Origin: Terrimonas rubra
GTDB taxonomy: Bacteria > Bacteroidota > Bacteroidia > Chitinophagales > Chitinophagaceae
NCBI RefSeq assembly: GCF_042686025.1
Contig: NZ_JBHUOZ010000003.1
Coordinates: 744,001-808,000 of the forward strand
Length of the DNA stretch: 64,000 nucleotides
Direction: 5' to 3'
A model generated the notes under the pieces. The model did no database searches, was not told the DNA's origin, and was given only the letters and a program-made list of their open reading frames with translations. A program made the position numbers and the translations under genes. Below, piece by piece: positions 1 to 9,496 of the stretch. Each line of letters begins with the position of its first letter. The first letter of the stretch is position 1.

Positions 1-1920
1 ACATTGCCCACCAATACCGTTACCTTAACCGGTACGGCCAGTGATGCCGACGGTACAATTGCCGGTGTGCAATGGCGTAAGGTAAGTGGTCCGGCCAGTT
101 TTAATATTGTATCACCTGCACAATTACAAACGGTGATCAACGGCCTGGTAGCCGGTGTATATAGTTTTGAATTAACCGCAACAGATAACAGCGGTGCAAC
201 AGCATCGGCCACAGTAAACATAACCGTAAATACGGCTGCTAACCAGGCACCCACCGTGCATGCAGGTAACAATGTGAGTATTACATTGCCCACCAATACC
301 GTTACCTTAACAGGTACCGCCAATGATGCGGATGGTACGATTGCCGGAGTACAATGGCGTAAGGTGAGTGGTCCCGCTAATTTCACTATTGCCTCACCAG
401 CGCAATTGCAAACGGTGATCAATGGTCTGACTGCCGGTGTATATACCTTTGAGTTGACAGCTACCGATAATCATGGTGCTACTGCCACTGCTTCTGTAAG
501 TGTAACGGTAAATGCTGCTAACAATCAAACGCCTACAGTTAGTGCAGGAAATAATGTGAGTATTACCCTGCCGGCTAATACTGTTACCTTAACCGGTACG
601 GCTAATGATGCCGACGGCTCTATAGTTAGCGTGCAATGGCGTAAAGTGAGTGGCCCTGCCAGCTTTACTATCGTATCACCCACACAATTGCAAACGGCGA
701 TCAACGGTTTAACCGCCGGTGTATATAGTTTTGAACTGACCGTTACTGATAACGATGGTGCTACCGCATCGGCTGTTGTAAGCGTAACCGTGAACCCCGC
801 TGTTAACCAGCCCCCTACAGTACATGCGGGTAATAATATAAGTATTACTTTACCTAATAACTCAGTTACCTTGACCGGTACTGCCAGCGATGCTGACGGC
901 TCAATTACCAGCGTACAATGGTATAAGGTAAGTGGCCCTGCAGGTTTCAATATTGTGTCACCAACCCAGTTACAAACCGTTATTAACGGTTTAACAGCAG
1001 GTGTTTACAGTTTTGAATTAACGGTTACCGATAACAGTGGTGCAACAGCCTCGGCAACGGTAAATGTAACGGTGAATCCTGCTGCCAACCAGGCACCTAC
1101 TGTACATGCAGGTAATAGTGTGAGTATTACTTTACCTGTTAATACGGTTACTTTAAGCGGTACGGCTAACGACGGTGATGGTACTATAACTGGTATACAG
1201 TGGCTGAAGATAGGTGGTCCGGGTAATTATAATATTGTATCTCCATCACAGTTGCAGACAGTAGTAAACGGATTAGTAGCCGGCGTATACCGTTTTGAGT
1301 TGACTGTTACCGATAACAGCGGTGCAACAGCATCGTCTACTGTAACCGTAACTGTAAATGAGGAAGTTGCCAGCAGGAATCAGTTACCCATTGCCAATGC
1401 CGGAAACGACCTGGTGATCATCCTGCCGGAGAATGAAGTAATGTTAAGCGGTTCCGGTTCAGATCCCGATGGCACCATTACAGCGAAAGAGTGGCGCAAG
1501 ATAAGCGGCCCGTCCACTTTCACTATTGTTGAGCCCGGTGCTTTTGTTACCAATGTAAAGGATTTGGTTTCAGGAACCTATTCTTTTGAACTCACCGTTA
1601 CAGATGACCAGGGAGCTATTGCCAGGGATACTGTTATGGTAGAGGTAAAAGGGCCTGATGCCACTAAACTTGAATTATATCCTAACCCTGTGATGAACCA
1701 GGCAGAAGTAACCCTGGTGCTGACCACTTCCGCGGCGCAAAACAAGGGTTCTATTGTAGTGGTAGACGCGAAAGGTATGGTGGTGTTACAGGAGCAATTC
1801 GCAGGACACAATATTGTAACGGTACATAAACTAAACGTATCAAAACTGGTGAAGGGCGTGTACTTTATCACTGTAAGAATGGATAAACTCTCCAAAACAG
1901 TTAAACTGCTGAAACAATAA
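1..1920 (+). CDS. Secreted repeat protein with PKD-like domains and type IX sorting tail (5' partial)
   Basis: The reading frame is open from base 1, so the gene starts upstream of the window. What is seen is a tandem array of PKD/Ig-like modules of about 94 residues (282 bp); module starts fall at 241, 523, 805, 1087 and 1378, the last spacing being 97 codons. Each module has an NQxPTVxAGN opening, a DADG turn and a TATDN or TVTDN closing strand. The tail from about residue 555 (start ELYPNPV, end KTVKLLKQ) matches a type IX secretion C-terminal sorting domain, so the protein is probably exported and anchored on the cell surface. Such modules commonly act as spacers in surface adhesins or enzymes; any catalytic or binding domain would lie upstream and is not visible. 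Confidence 0.85.
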   Translation, partial: TLPTNTVTLTGTASDADGTIAGVQWRKVSGPASFNIVSPAQLQTVINGLVAGVYSFELTATDNSGATASATVNITVNTAANQAPTVHAGNNVSITLPTNTVTLTGTANDADGTIAGVQWRKVSGPANFTIASPAQLQTVINGLTAGVYTFELTATDNHGATATASVSVTVNAANNQTPTVSAGNNVSITLPANTVTLTGTANDADGSIVSVQWRKVSGPASFTIVSPTQLQTAINGLTAGVYSFELTVTDNDGATASAVVSVTVNPAVNQPPTVHAGNNISITLPNNSVTLTGTASDADGSITSVQWYKVSGPAGFNIVSPTQLQTVINGLTAGVYSFELTVTDNSGATASATVNVTVNPAANQAPTVHAGNSVSITLPVNTVTLSGTANDGDGTITGIQWLKIGGPGNYNIVSPSQLQTVVNGLVAGVYRFELTVTDNSGATASSTVTVTVNEEVASRNQLPIANAGNDLVIILPENEVMLSGSGSDPDGTITAKEWRKISGPSTFTIVEPGAFVTNVKDLVSGTYSFELTVTDDQGAIARDTVMVEVKGPDATKLELYPNPVMNQAEVTLVLTTSAAQNKGSIVVVDAKGMVVLQEQFAGHNIVTVHKLNVSKLVKGVYFITVRMDKLSKTVKLLKQ

Positions 1921-1940
1921 TATTATAAAAGAAGTTATAA

Positions 1941-1976
1941 AAAAGCGGCCCATGAATTTTCATGGGCCGCTTTTTT
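1941..1976. terminator. Bidirectional Rho-independent terminator
   Basis: A perfect 10-bp GC-rich stem (1945-1954 with 1961-1970, loop 1955-1960) is flanked by an A-run and a T-run. It serves both the plus gene ending at 1920 and the minus gene ending at 2000. Confidence 0.9.
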
Positions 1977-1999
1977 ATGTGTTATTATGTTATGGGGAA

Positions 2000-3676
2000 T
2001 TACTGTTTAACGATCTTCCTTGTTTCCAGTAAAACACCATCTTCGTATATGCCTACCACGTAATATCCTGTAGCGTAGCGTTGCATGTTAATGGTATTAT
2101 TACCTGACTGTAATAATTTGGTTAAAATAGTTTTACCATACATATCTGATACTGATACCGAGATATTGCTAGCCTGTACATTGATATTCAGTTCGCTGGT
2201 AACAGGGTTAGGATAAGTGTTCACCTTAACGATATTGCCTTTGTTGAATTTAACAATGCGTACATCAGAATACTTGCTTTTTCCGTCGATATCTACCTGT
2301 CTGATGCGGAAGAAATTAGATTTTTTCCTGTCAGGGCTGGTAAAGCGGTACTCATATTTCTTGCTTGTATTGCTATTACCCTGGGCGGCAACTGTACCGA
2401 TAGCTGTATAATTGCTATTGCTTCCGGCAGCATGCTCAATAACAAAGCTGGCGGTGTTTTCTTCAGCAAGTGTTTCCCATGTCAATACTACATCATTGTT
2501 TTTGGCAACGGCATTAAATTCGCCCCAGATCACCGGTAATGGGAAAGCGGCAATTTTCTGGATAGCGAGTGTTGTACCTGTTGTACCGGTTTTTGAATAA
2601 TTAGTCTGTACGTTAACGTTGTTAATATTCAGGCTTGTAAAAGTACCGGTCATCAGGTTATTATAAGTACCTAAAGGGGCCGGGTTATTGTTTGGTGATA
2701 TATCAATAACATTAATGATAACATTGGAAAGATTGGGTGTACCGGTGATAGCCAGCTGGTCATATCCTGTACCTGCACCACTGTTGTTCAATATCTCCAG
2801 GTCAACGGTTGTAGCCTGGTTATGTAAAGTGCCGGCTGATACGGTTAATACACCGGGAGAAGTGCCGGGTTTGATTTTACCGTTATTGGTAACCGTATTT
2901 GTTAAGTTAAATGTTCCGATACCCGATAAAATGCCGGTTGCCGAATTGGTAAAAGGAACGGTCAGGTTATTAAAAGTCTGAGTGGTTTGTTTAAGGAAAG
3001 TACCGTTATTCACAAACAGGTTAGTACCACCTTCGTTAAAAAAGCCCCTTCCTGAAGAGAAATTCTCATTAATGGTGCCATTGTTGGTGAAAGTGATGTT
3101 GTTATTGAAATAAATACCACCACTTGAGGCGCCTGTACTCCAGTTAATAACCCCATTATTAGTAAGAGAGGCATGTAAATATTTGATGTTGTTGCCGGAT
3201 AAGTTAGCCACACCACCACTGCTGATGGTAGCAGGGGCGGAAATAGTGCCGCCAATCCAGCTAAGTGTACCGTTAATAACAACATTACCCGGCCCGCTTA
3301 CAGCATTGGCCGTGAAATTATCTATTTGTAGTGTACCGTTTACAGTGAGGTCATCACCGGTACCGTTGGCCAGTTGTAAAATACCGGCAGCACCGGTAAC
3401 CTGGATAGAGCCGGTATTGGTAATCGTCAGCTGATCGGCACTTACATTACTATTGACAACAATAACATTTCTTACCTGAACGGTCAGGTCGGCAGTGGTA
3501 GGGGCAGTGGCAGTATTGGTCCATCCGCTTACGCCGTCTGCGGACATTTCCCATACAGCCGTACCGGTCCAGTTGCCGTCACTATGGGTACGATAATGGT
3601 TTTGAGAAGATACATTGGTGGAAACAAAAGAGGTGAGCAATACTAGTGCAGCAGCATAGGTAAATTTCAGTTTCAT
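2000..3676 (-). CDS. Secreted beta-helix-like surface protein with type IX sorting tail
   Basis: The ATG at 3676 is chosen because it opens directly into a signal peptide (MKLKFTYAAALVLLTS, cleavage after SSQ); the 17 codons upstream look non-coding. The 558-residue product has an N- and G-rich central part full of NNGxI and VNGT steps, as in right-handed beta-helix or autotransporter-like passenger folds. A fibronectin-like section around LTWETLAEEN follows, and the end (NTYPNPV, final RKIVKQ) is a type IX C-terminal sorting domain. It is predicted to be secreted and surface attached. The substrate or partner is unknown. It converges on the repeat protein at 1-1920 through a shared terminator. 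Confidence 0.8.
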   Translation of the reverse strand: MKLKFTYAAALVLLTSFVSTNVSSQNHYRTHSDGNWTGTAVWEMSADGVSGWTNTATAPTTADLTVQVRNVIVVNSNVSADQLTITNTGSIQVTGAAGILQLANGTGDDLTVNGTLQIDNFTANAVSGPGNVVINGTLSWIGGTISAPATISSGGVANLSGNNIKYLHASLTNNGVINWSTGASSGGIYFNNNITFTNNGTINENFSSGRGFFNEGGTNLFVNNGTFLKQTTQTFNNLTVPFTNSATGILSGIGTFNLTNTVTNNGKIKPGTSPGVLTVSAGTLHNQATTVDLEILNNSGAGTGYDQLAITGTPNLSNVIINVIDISPNNNPAPLGTYNNLMTGTFTSLNINNVNVQTNYSKTGTTGTTLAIQKIAAFPLPVIWGEFNAVAKNNDVVLTWETLAEENTASFVIEHAAGSNSNYTAIGTVAAQGNSNTSKKYEYRFTSPDRKKSNFFRIRQVDIDGKSKYSDVRIVKFNKGNIVKVNTYPNPVTSELNINVQASNISVSVSDMYGKTILTKLLQSGNNTINMQRYATGYYVVGIYEDGVLLETRKIVKQ

Positions 3677-3932
3677 AACTAAACTTTTTAAGGTAACTAA
3701 AAGATTATTCCAAGTGAGGTAGTTCAATTTTAAACCGGTTGGTTCAAAACTTTAGAAGAAATCAGATTAGTTTAGTCATGATGGGGATTGGAAGATAGGT
3801 TGGTGGCATAAAAGTAAAAAGAAAAACTGATTCAACGCCATTTTGGGCACATGTTTTTAATGATTTCCCTGTACGGAAACGGGAAAGAACCCGGGGTAAA
3901 ATCCGGGTATGGCAGGGGAAAAGATGGTTCAG

Positions 3933-4523
3933 TTACCGGAAAGGTTTATAAAAAGCCTGGGTGGCCAATGCCAGCATCGGGCGGTCACCGCTGCTGTCGC
4001 CATAGACGTAAATGGTTTTGTAACTGGTTAAATTGTATAATTGCTTGATTCTGTTTACTTTTTCTTCACCATAACAGTTATGGCCGTTGATAATGCCGGT
4101 TATTTTATTTTCTTCTACAACCAGGTTGGTAGCAATTAAATCCACCCCCATTTTGGTAGCCCAGGGTTTGATCCAGTTTTCGGGGGAGGCGGAAACGATC
4201 ACGATCTCGGTTCCCTGTTGTCGCAAACGGGCGATCTCTTCCAGTGCTTTCGGGCGGATCAGGCCGGGTAAAACAGTTTGGGTGAACTCGTCTGACAGGC
4301 GTGAAAATGCTGCGACCGTAATATTTTTAAAAAAATAGGCCAGCACTTTTTCCTTGGCTCTCTGATTGGTGATGATGCCTGCTTTATACGCCACCAGGTA
4401 AGGGCTGTTCAGCAAAAAGCCTTTGTAAAAGTTCAGCTTTCCTTTACAGAACTTGATAAATTCCAGCAAAGTGTCTTTGGTGGTAATGGTCCCGTCAAAA
4501 TCAAAAAAGGCGATCGACTTCAC
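3933..4523 (-). CDS. HAD-IB family phosphatase
   Basis: This 196-residue protein has the full HAD motif set: DFDGT at residues 8-12 (nucleophile D8, acid D10), S111 in VSAS, and GDSSGD at 175-180 binding magnesium. It belongs to the phosphoserine-phosphatase-like IB subfamily. The start is GTG at 4523, overlapping the stop of the upstream SDR gene by 4 bp (GTGA), which implies translational coupling. With that reductase and a UbiA-type phosphoribosyl transferase upstream, a plausible role is removal of the 5-phosphate from polyprenyl-phospho-ribose 5-phosphate. That is an inference from context; in mycobacteria a different phosphatase family is proposed for this step. Confidence 0.75.
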   Translation of the reverse strand: MKSIAFFDFDGTITTKDTLLEFIKFCKGKLNFYKGFLLNSPYLVAYKAGIITNQRAKEKVLAYFFKNITVAAFSRLSDEFTQTVLPGLIRPKALEEIARLRQQGTEIVIVSASPENWIKPWATKMGVDLIATNLVVEENKITGIINGHNCYGEEKVNRIKQLYNLTSYKTIYVYGDSSGDRPMLALATQAFYKPFR

Positions 4524-5251
4524 AGCTTTTTCTTTTTAAAGATAAACTCCGGTACGTTTACGATGATACACATGATCCAGCGCCAGAACCACTTTACATA
4601 CACGATATTTTTTTTCTTTTTTACCGCTGTATAAATAACATGGGCAACATCTTCCGGTTGTGCGGTCAATAGTTTGGGCAGGTTAAGGTCGGCGGTCATT
4701 TTTGTATTCACAAAGCCCGGCAGTACGGTAACAACATGTACGCCGTCATGAAATAATTTATTTCTTAATCCGGATAAATAAGCAGTAAAACCGGCTTTGG
4801 CACTGCCATAGATATAATTACTCTGTCGTCCCCGCAAACCCGCGACAGAACTGATGCCGACAATAATACCTTTTTTCTGACCGGCAAAATCGGCGGCAAT
4901 AATATTGAGGATATTTACAGGGCCCGTATAATTGGTGTGCAGGGTACGGAGCGTTTCCTCCTGGCTGGCTGCTACCTTTTCATTATCATTCATATAACCT
5001 ACCACACAAATAACAATTTCAGGGCGTTCAGATAAGCTATTATAAAAAGCAGCATGGCTGTCAAAAGCCATGGCGTCAAAAGGATATACCGTACAGGTTA
5101 CACCATAACGGATCTGTATATCTGACTGAAGCGGCTGTAATGCCTGCAGGTTTCTGCCGGCCAGCTGAATATTGTATTGTTGGGAAGCAAATTTTTTTGC
5201 CGTTGCAAATCCCATGTCAGATGTAGCGCCTAATATAAGTACGGAGGGCAT
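4520..5251 (-). CDS. Short-chain dehydrogenase (DprE2-like candidate)
   Basis: This is a classical SDR of 243 residues. The NAD(P) site is GATSDMG at 8-14, the catalytic serine lies in ISS near 135, and the YxxxK pair is Y148/K152. The C-terminal basic and aromatic stretch (residues 210-243, ending in a lysine run) could touch the membrane. It sits between a UbiA-type prenyltransferase and a coupled HAD phosphatase. That is the setting of DprE2, which reduces the 2-keto form of polyprenyl-phosphoryl pentose to the arabino form. The flavoprotein partner DprE1 is not in the window, so the substrate remains inferred. Confidence 0.7.
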   Translation of the reverse strand: MPSVLILGATSDMGFATAKKFASQQYNIQLAGRNLQALQPLQSDIQIRYGVTCTVYPFDAMAFDSHAAFYNSLSERPEIVICVVGYMNDNEKVAASQEETLRTLHTNYTGPVNILNIIAADFAGQKKGIIVGISSVAGLRGRQSNYIYGSAKAGFTAYLSGLRNKLFHDGVHVVTVLPGFVNTKMTADLNLPKLLTAQPEDVAHVIYTAVKKKKNIVYVKWFWRWIMCIIVNVPEFIFKKKKL

Positions 5252-5301
5252 GTGGTATCAATAGTTTAAATAATTGTCAATCTTACCGGGTTGTTTATTC
5301 C

Positions 5302-6192
5302 TCAGTCTAATTTAAATAGGGTATAATCTTTCATATAAATAATGGCAAAAAAACTGGCCGCCCAAAGCAGTAATACCACCTGTATAAAACGGTCTTTATA
5401 CAATATTTTGGTGGGTGAACCGGAGTCGGCTATTACAAAAATGATCTGTAAATAACGCATGATGCCCGCTACAACAAATAAACAGGTATAGTATAAACGG
5501 TGTGTCTGGTAACGTACCATTACTTCCTCGCTCATGGTGTACATAAAGTATGCAACAATGATCACCGCACAGATCAGGGCCATCAATGTATTTAAAAAAT
5601 CAAGGTTATACCCCTTGATGGATTTACGCATATCCTGGCCGGAACTGAGTTTCAGAATAACATCGTCACGGCGTTTGCCAATGGCCATGAACAGGGCCAG
5701 GAGGAATACCATGATAATGATCCACTCAGATAACGGTACATGTGCAATTACGGAGCCTGCCTTTACCCGTAACACAAAACCAGCGGCCAGTAAAATGATA
5801 TCGAGTATAGAAACATTTTTTAACCCGAAGGAATAACCCAGGTTAATAACATAATAAATGGCCAGTACAAACAGGAATTTATCACGGATAAACCAGGCCA
5901 GGCCGAAAGCAAAGATGGTAAGGCCTATAGCAATGATAAGGGCTATACTTTTGGATACGGCGCCGCTGGCCAGGGGCCTGAACTTTTTAACGGGGTGTTT
6001 ACGGTCATCTTCTATATCCCGGTAATCATTCAGTATATAAATGCTGCTGGCAGCAGCTGAAAAAGCAATAAAACCCAATAATACTTCCAACACCTTACCT
6101 GTATCGGTTATTTCACCGGCAAAAAAAAGGGGGATAAAAAGAAATATATTCTTCGCCCAGTCTTTCGGACGTAAAAGTTTAATATATGCCAC
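5302..6192 (-). CDS. UbiA-family prenyltransferase, decaprenyl-phosphate phosphoribosyltransferase-like
   Basis: The 296-residue protein has about nine hydrophobic segments. It carries the UbiA aspartate-rich signature NDYRDIEDD (55-63), followed by RKHPVKKFRP, and a second conserved region around LDIILLAAGFVLRVKAG. The opening RPKDWAKNIF is typical of the phosphoribosyl-transferring branch that joins PRPP to a polyprenyl phosphate, rather than the quinone branch. The SDR gene starts 50 bp downstream and is probably co-transcribed. The likely role is the first step of lipid-linked ribose or arabinose donor synthesis in the inner membrane. A quinone- or tetraether-type UbiA is less likely. Confidence 0.75.
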   Translation of the reverse strand: MAYIKLLRPKDWAKNIFLFIPLFFAGEITDTGKVLEVLLGFIAFSAAASSIYILNDYRDIEDDRKHPVKKFRPLASGAVSKSIALIIAIGLTIFAFGLAWFIRDKFLFVLAIYYVINLGYSFGLKNVSILDIILLAAGFVLRVKAGSVIAHVPLSEWIIIMVFLLALFMAIGKRRDDVILKLSSGQDMRKSIKGYNLDFLNTLMALICAVIIVAYFMYTMSEEVMVRYQTHRLYYTCLFVVAGIMRYLQIIFVIADSGSPTKILYKDRFIQVVLLLWAASFFAIIYMKDYTLFKLD

Positions 6193-6296
6193 GAGGTTTA
6201 ATATTGGGTGCCAAAGTACAAACTTATACGCATAATTTATAGCATCGCTTTTAGTATTATGTTTTTTAGTCTATGTTTACATAAAAAATAAGCCAC

Positions 6297-7949
6297 ATGA
6301 CCGTAAGCCAGCTTTTGCAAAACAAGAGGTTCCTGCAGATCACACCAATAGCCCTGATCGTATTATTGGCGATGGTGCCCTTGTTCAGCACATTCCCTTA
6401 TCGTGTGAATATATTTTTATCCTGGGAAGGCGCTTATCGCATCAGTAACGGGGAACTGCCTTTAAGAGACTTTGGTACACCACTGGGGGGCATGTATTGG
6501 GTGATACCCGGAATCTTTTTCAAGATTTTCGGCCCGCAGATGATTACTTTGATCAAAGCGCAGGTCTTTATCAATATTATCTCGGGTCTTGCGTTCCGTT
6601 CCATATTAAAAAGCCTGGGTGTAAACAGTGTGGTCGCATTTGTGGCTATCCTTTTATATTGTTTATCTTTTTCCTTTTTTAACTTCTGGCCCTGGTATAA
6701 TCACACGGTGATCGTGTATGAAATAGTGGCTTTTGCCTTCCTGTTCAAAGGACTGCTGGTGGCAAAAAGTAATAGAAATATAATATTCAACCTGGTATTA
6801 TCGGCCCTTTTTATGATCTGCTCTTTCCTTACCAAACAGGATGCAGGGGCAATGGCATTTTTACTGGGAGCTGGTTTTGTAACTTATGCTGCCTTACAAA
6901 GTAAACGCTGGGTGGATATAGCAGTGTACCTGGGGACATTCCTGTTGTTATTGCTTTTCTTCATTTTTGTATTTGCCAACCAGGGCTTCTCTTACTGGTT
7001 CAATCATGGGCAGGCACCGCATTCGGCGCGTATTTCCTCTACCGATCTGCTGAACGAATTCTTTGCGGCTTCACAGTGGATCAAGTTCTATATTTTTGTC
7101 ATAGCGATATTGGTCTTTGTACGTTTCAGGCAATGGAAAAGCCTGTGGAGCACTAAACAGGAGATGTTGTTCCTGTTATTAACACTGGGTATTTTACTGG
7201 AAGCAGCTGTGTTCCAGGTTACCAGTTATACGCCGCCCGATAACAATATCTTCTTTCACAGCTTTGCCATTGTTTATATTTTATATGCCCTTGTTGATAT
7301 CGCTAAGGATAAAATATCATCCACTAAAGTATTGGTGATCGGTAGCCTGGGTATATTATTATGGTGGAGTGGGGTGTACTGGAAGTATATCAGCCGCATT
7401 ATCAGCCATGGCAAACCGGCAAAGGAAATGGCTGTTAATGCTTCAGGCGAAAATGTAGTGAACAAGGAAACCTATATGATCGACCTGTCGCCGGTTGATA
7501 CCAATATGATCCCTGAATCACAATGGCGTTTTTCCAAACTAAAATCTTTCCATAAAATCTACATGCCGCAGCCTACCATTGATGGCATGGAGCGTTTGTT
7601 AAATATGGACCTGGTAAAAAATAAAACGGGTGAACTGCGGGTGTTGAATATGTCGGAGTTAACACCCTTGGCTGTTGAAATACCTTATAAACTGGAAAGC
7701 GGCAGCCATTATCCTTTGTGGTATCACCTGGGTGTAGGCATGTTTAATAAACAGGCCGAGATGTTTGAGCAAAGGATCGTCCGTAATGAATATGACCTTG
7801 TTTTATTTGAATATATCCCATCCCTCAATAACTTTTATCCTTTCAGGGTCCGGGATACCCTGTTAAACCATTATAACAGGGTAGATGCTTTCCCTGCACC
7901 ACGCAGGGGTGAAACGGCAGGCGCAATTGAAGTGTACATCAAAAAATAA
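6297..7949 (+). CDS. Polytopic membrane protein, GT-C glycosyltransferase-like
   Basis: This 550-residue protein has about ten transmembrane helices in residues 15-380 and a soluble C-terminal domain of about 170 residues. The first periplasmic loop carries an acidic RDFGTPLGG stretch. That layout (acidic loop after helix one, C-terminal periplasmic domain) is typical of GT-C enzymes that use polyprenyl-phosphate sugars. It is divergent from, and adjacent to, a putative polyprenyl-phospho-pentose pathway, which could supply its donor. No named family could be assigned by eye. It ends 18 bp from the convergent GH28 gene. Confidence 0.55.
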   Translation: MTVSQLLQNKRFLQITPIALIVLLAMVPLFSTFPYRVNIFLSWEGAYRISNGELPLRDFGTPLGGMYWVIPGIFFKIFGPQMITLIKAQVFINIISGLAFRSILKSLGVNSVVAFVAILLYCLSFSFFNFWPWYNHTVIVYEIVAFAFLFKGLLVAKSNRNIIFNLVLSALFMICSFLTKQDAGAMAFLLGAGFVTYAALQSKRWVDIAVYLGTFLLLLLFFIFVFANQGFSYWFNHGQAPHSARISSTDLLNEFFAASQWIKFYIFVIAILVFVRFRQWKSLWSTKQEMLFLLLTLGILLEAAVFQVTSYTPPDNNIFFHSFAIVYILYALVDIAKDKISSTKVLVIGSLGILLWWSGVYWKYISRIISHGKPAKEMAVNASGENVVNKETYMIDLSPVDTNMIPESQWRFSKLKSFHKIYMPQPTIDGMERLLNMDLVKNKTGELRVLNMSELTPLAVEIPYKLESGSHYPLWYHLGVGMFNKQAEMFEQRIVRNEYDLVLFEYIPSLNNFYPFRVRDTLLNHYNRVDAFPAPRRGETAGAIEVYIKK

Positions 7950-7967
7950 ATAGCAGGTTCCCGGTAT

Positions 7968-9413
7968 TTATTTATAGGATACCTGCTGCAGGTCGATCCC
8001 TTTTATATTGTCCACTTTAAAGGGTTTACCATCTTTAGGGCGGATGATCACATTTTCAAAGGTCCAGTTCTCAGAAAAAGAAATGATGCCCGATTCGTTA
8101 ACGGTCAGGTCAATATTTTTAAAATGAATATTGTGCACATAGGATGCGGGTAAACCGGTACTGCTGAAAGCCAGTAAGGCGCCCCTGGAATGTATATTGG
8201 ATATATACATATTACGGAAAACAGGGCGGCCCTGCTCCGGTGTTACTACTGTTAACAGTTTATTCCAGTGTGCGGGAGCGCTGGTACTGTCGTAACCGGC
8301 CGGTAGTTTGGAATAACTATAAGAGGGGTTCCAGTTCATATTAAACTTGATCGCATTCTTTACACTATCCATGGTGATATTCCTGATATGGATATCCTCT
8401 ACCGTACCGCCACGGGTTACGGCTGATTTAACATGGAAGGCATTGCCTGTACCAATAGCTACCAGGTCGGTGGCTAATACATGACGTATACCACCACTGG
8501 TTTCGCTGCCCAGTGTTACCAGTCCGCCGCCACGCCTGGCCAGGCTGTTCCTGATCACAACATACTCCGTGGGACGGTTCACCCTTAAACCATCTGCATC
8601 GCGGCCGGCTTTCAGGCAAAAATTATCATCATTACAGTCAATATCACAATTCTGTATCAGTACCCAGCTGGAAGAGTCTACATCAATGCCATCGGTGCTG
8701 GGTCCATGGCCGTCCTCGTTGTTACGGATGATGATACCATCTACCGTTATCCTGGTAGAATACAATAATTGCACGGTCCAGAAGCCGGCATTTTTTATGG
8801 TAATATCTTTTATATTAATGTCAGCAGCATCCTGGGTTAAAATCGTACGTACTCTTTTGGCATCATAGTCCACTACCCAACGCAGGCCTTTGGGTTCGTA
8901 TTCATTGCGACGCATACTCCAGTATTTGTCCCAGCAAAACTTACCTCTTGCATTAATAACACCTTTGCCTGTTATAGCTACATTCTTAACCCCGATCATA
9001 TTGATCAGTGCCGCAGGCCATTTCATTTCAATACCGGCTATACGGGTATCGATCTCCGGGTAATCATCAAAACTTTGCGATCCCAATATCAATACACCCA
9101 GGTCAATACGCAGGTTAACATTGTTTTTCAAAAAAACAGATCCTGTAACATAAGTACCCGGCCGGAAGGCAACAATGCCTCCGCCATTTTTTGCAGCAGC
9201 ATCAATAGCGGCTTGTATGGCTTTTGTATTAACTGTTACCGTATCATCCACCGCACCATAATCGTTTACATAAAATAGTTTTTTGGAGGAAGGGAATTTC
9301 CTTGCTCCCACTTTCTTTGCCCATTTAGGCTCCTGTGCCCAACTATTTGAGGAAGTAAGTAAAAAGTTAAAAGTAAAAATTAATAACAGTGAAGATGTCT
9401 TTAATATATGCAT
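7968..9413 (-). CDS. Glycoside hydrolase family 28 (polygalacturonase or rhamnogalacturonan hydrolase)
   Basis: The 481-residue product has a signal peptide (cleavage after SWAQ) and a pectin-lyase-like parallel beta-helix. Recognised GH28 elements in order are NDYGAVDD near the N-terminus, STDGIDVDSS and CNDDNFCLKAGRD, which carry the three catalytic aspartates, then a GGGLVTLGSETSGG loop and HVKSAVTRGG. The usual GHG histidine is replaced by glycine and RIK by HVK, which suggests an exo-acting or rhamnogalacturonan-specific clade rather than classical endo-polygalacturonase. It would act in the periplasm on galacturonic acid linkages released from pectin. It is the last gene of the minus-strand pectin cluster. 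Confidence 0.85.
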   Translation of the reverse strand: MHILKTSSLLLIFTFNFLLTSSNSWAQEPKWAKKVGARKFPSSKKLFYVNDYGAVDDTVTVNTKAIQAAIDAAAKNGGGIVAFRPGTYVTGSVFLKNNVNLRIDLGVLILGSQSFDDYPEIDTRIAGIEMKWPAALINMIGVKNVAITGKGVINARGKFCWDKYWSMRRNEYEPKGLRWVVDYDAKRVRTILTQDAADINIKDITIKNAGFWTVQLLYSTRITVDGIIIRNNEDGHGPSTDGIDVDSSSWVLIQNCDIDCNDDNFCLKAGRDADGLRVNRPTEYVVIRNSLARRGGGLVTLGSETSGGIRHVLATDLVAIGTGNAFHVKSAVTRGGTVEDIHIRNITMDSVKNAIKFNMNWNPSYSYSKLPAGYDSTSAPAHWNKLLTVVTPEQGRPVFRNMYISNIHSRGALLAFSSTGLPASYVHNIHFKNIDLTVNESGIISFSENWTFENVIIRPKDGKPFKVDNIKGIDLQQVSYK

Positions 9414-9425
9414 GGCGATATTATT

Positions 9426-9460
9426 AGTTAATAGTTCATAGTTAATGGTTCATAGGTTTA
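9426..9460. repeat. Heptamer tandem repeat, consensus (A/G)GTT(A/C)AT, 5 units
   Basis: Five in-register heptamers (such as agttaat and agttcat) begin 13 bp upstream of the GH28 start codon. The same family recurs at 31486-31520. Confidence 0.75.
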
Positions 9461-9496
9461 CAATCAACCGGAAATAATATTTGCAGGTTTAAAAAC

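Noticed and set aside
525..950. Minus-strand frame of 141 codons opposite the PKD-like repeats
   Set aside because: Mirror of a repetitive coding region; the same frame pattern repeats every 282 bp and shows no domain.
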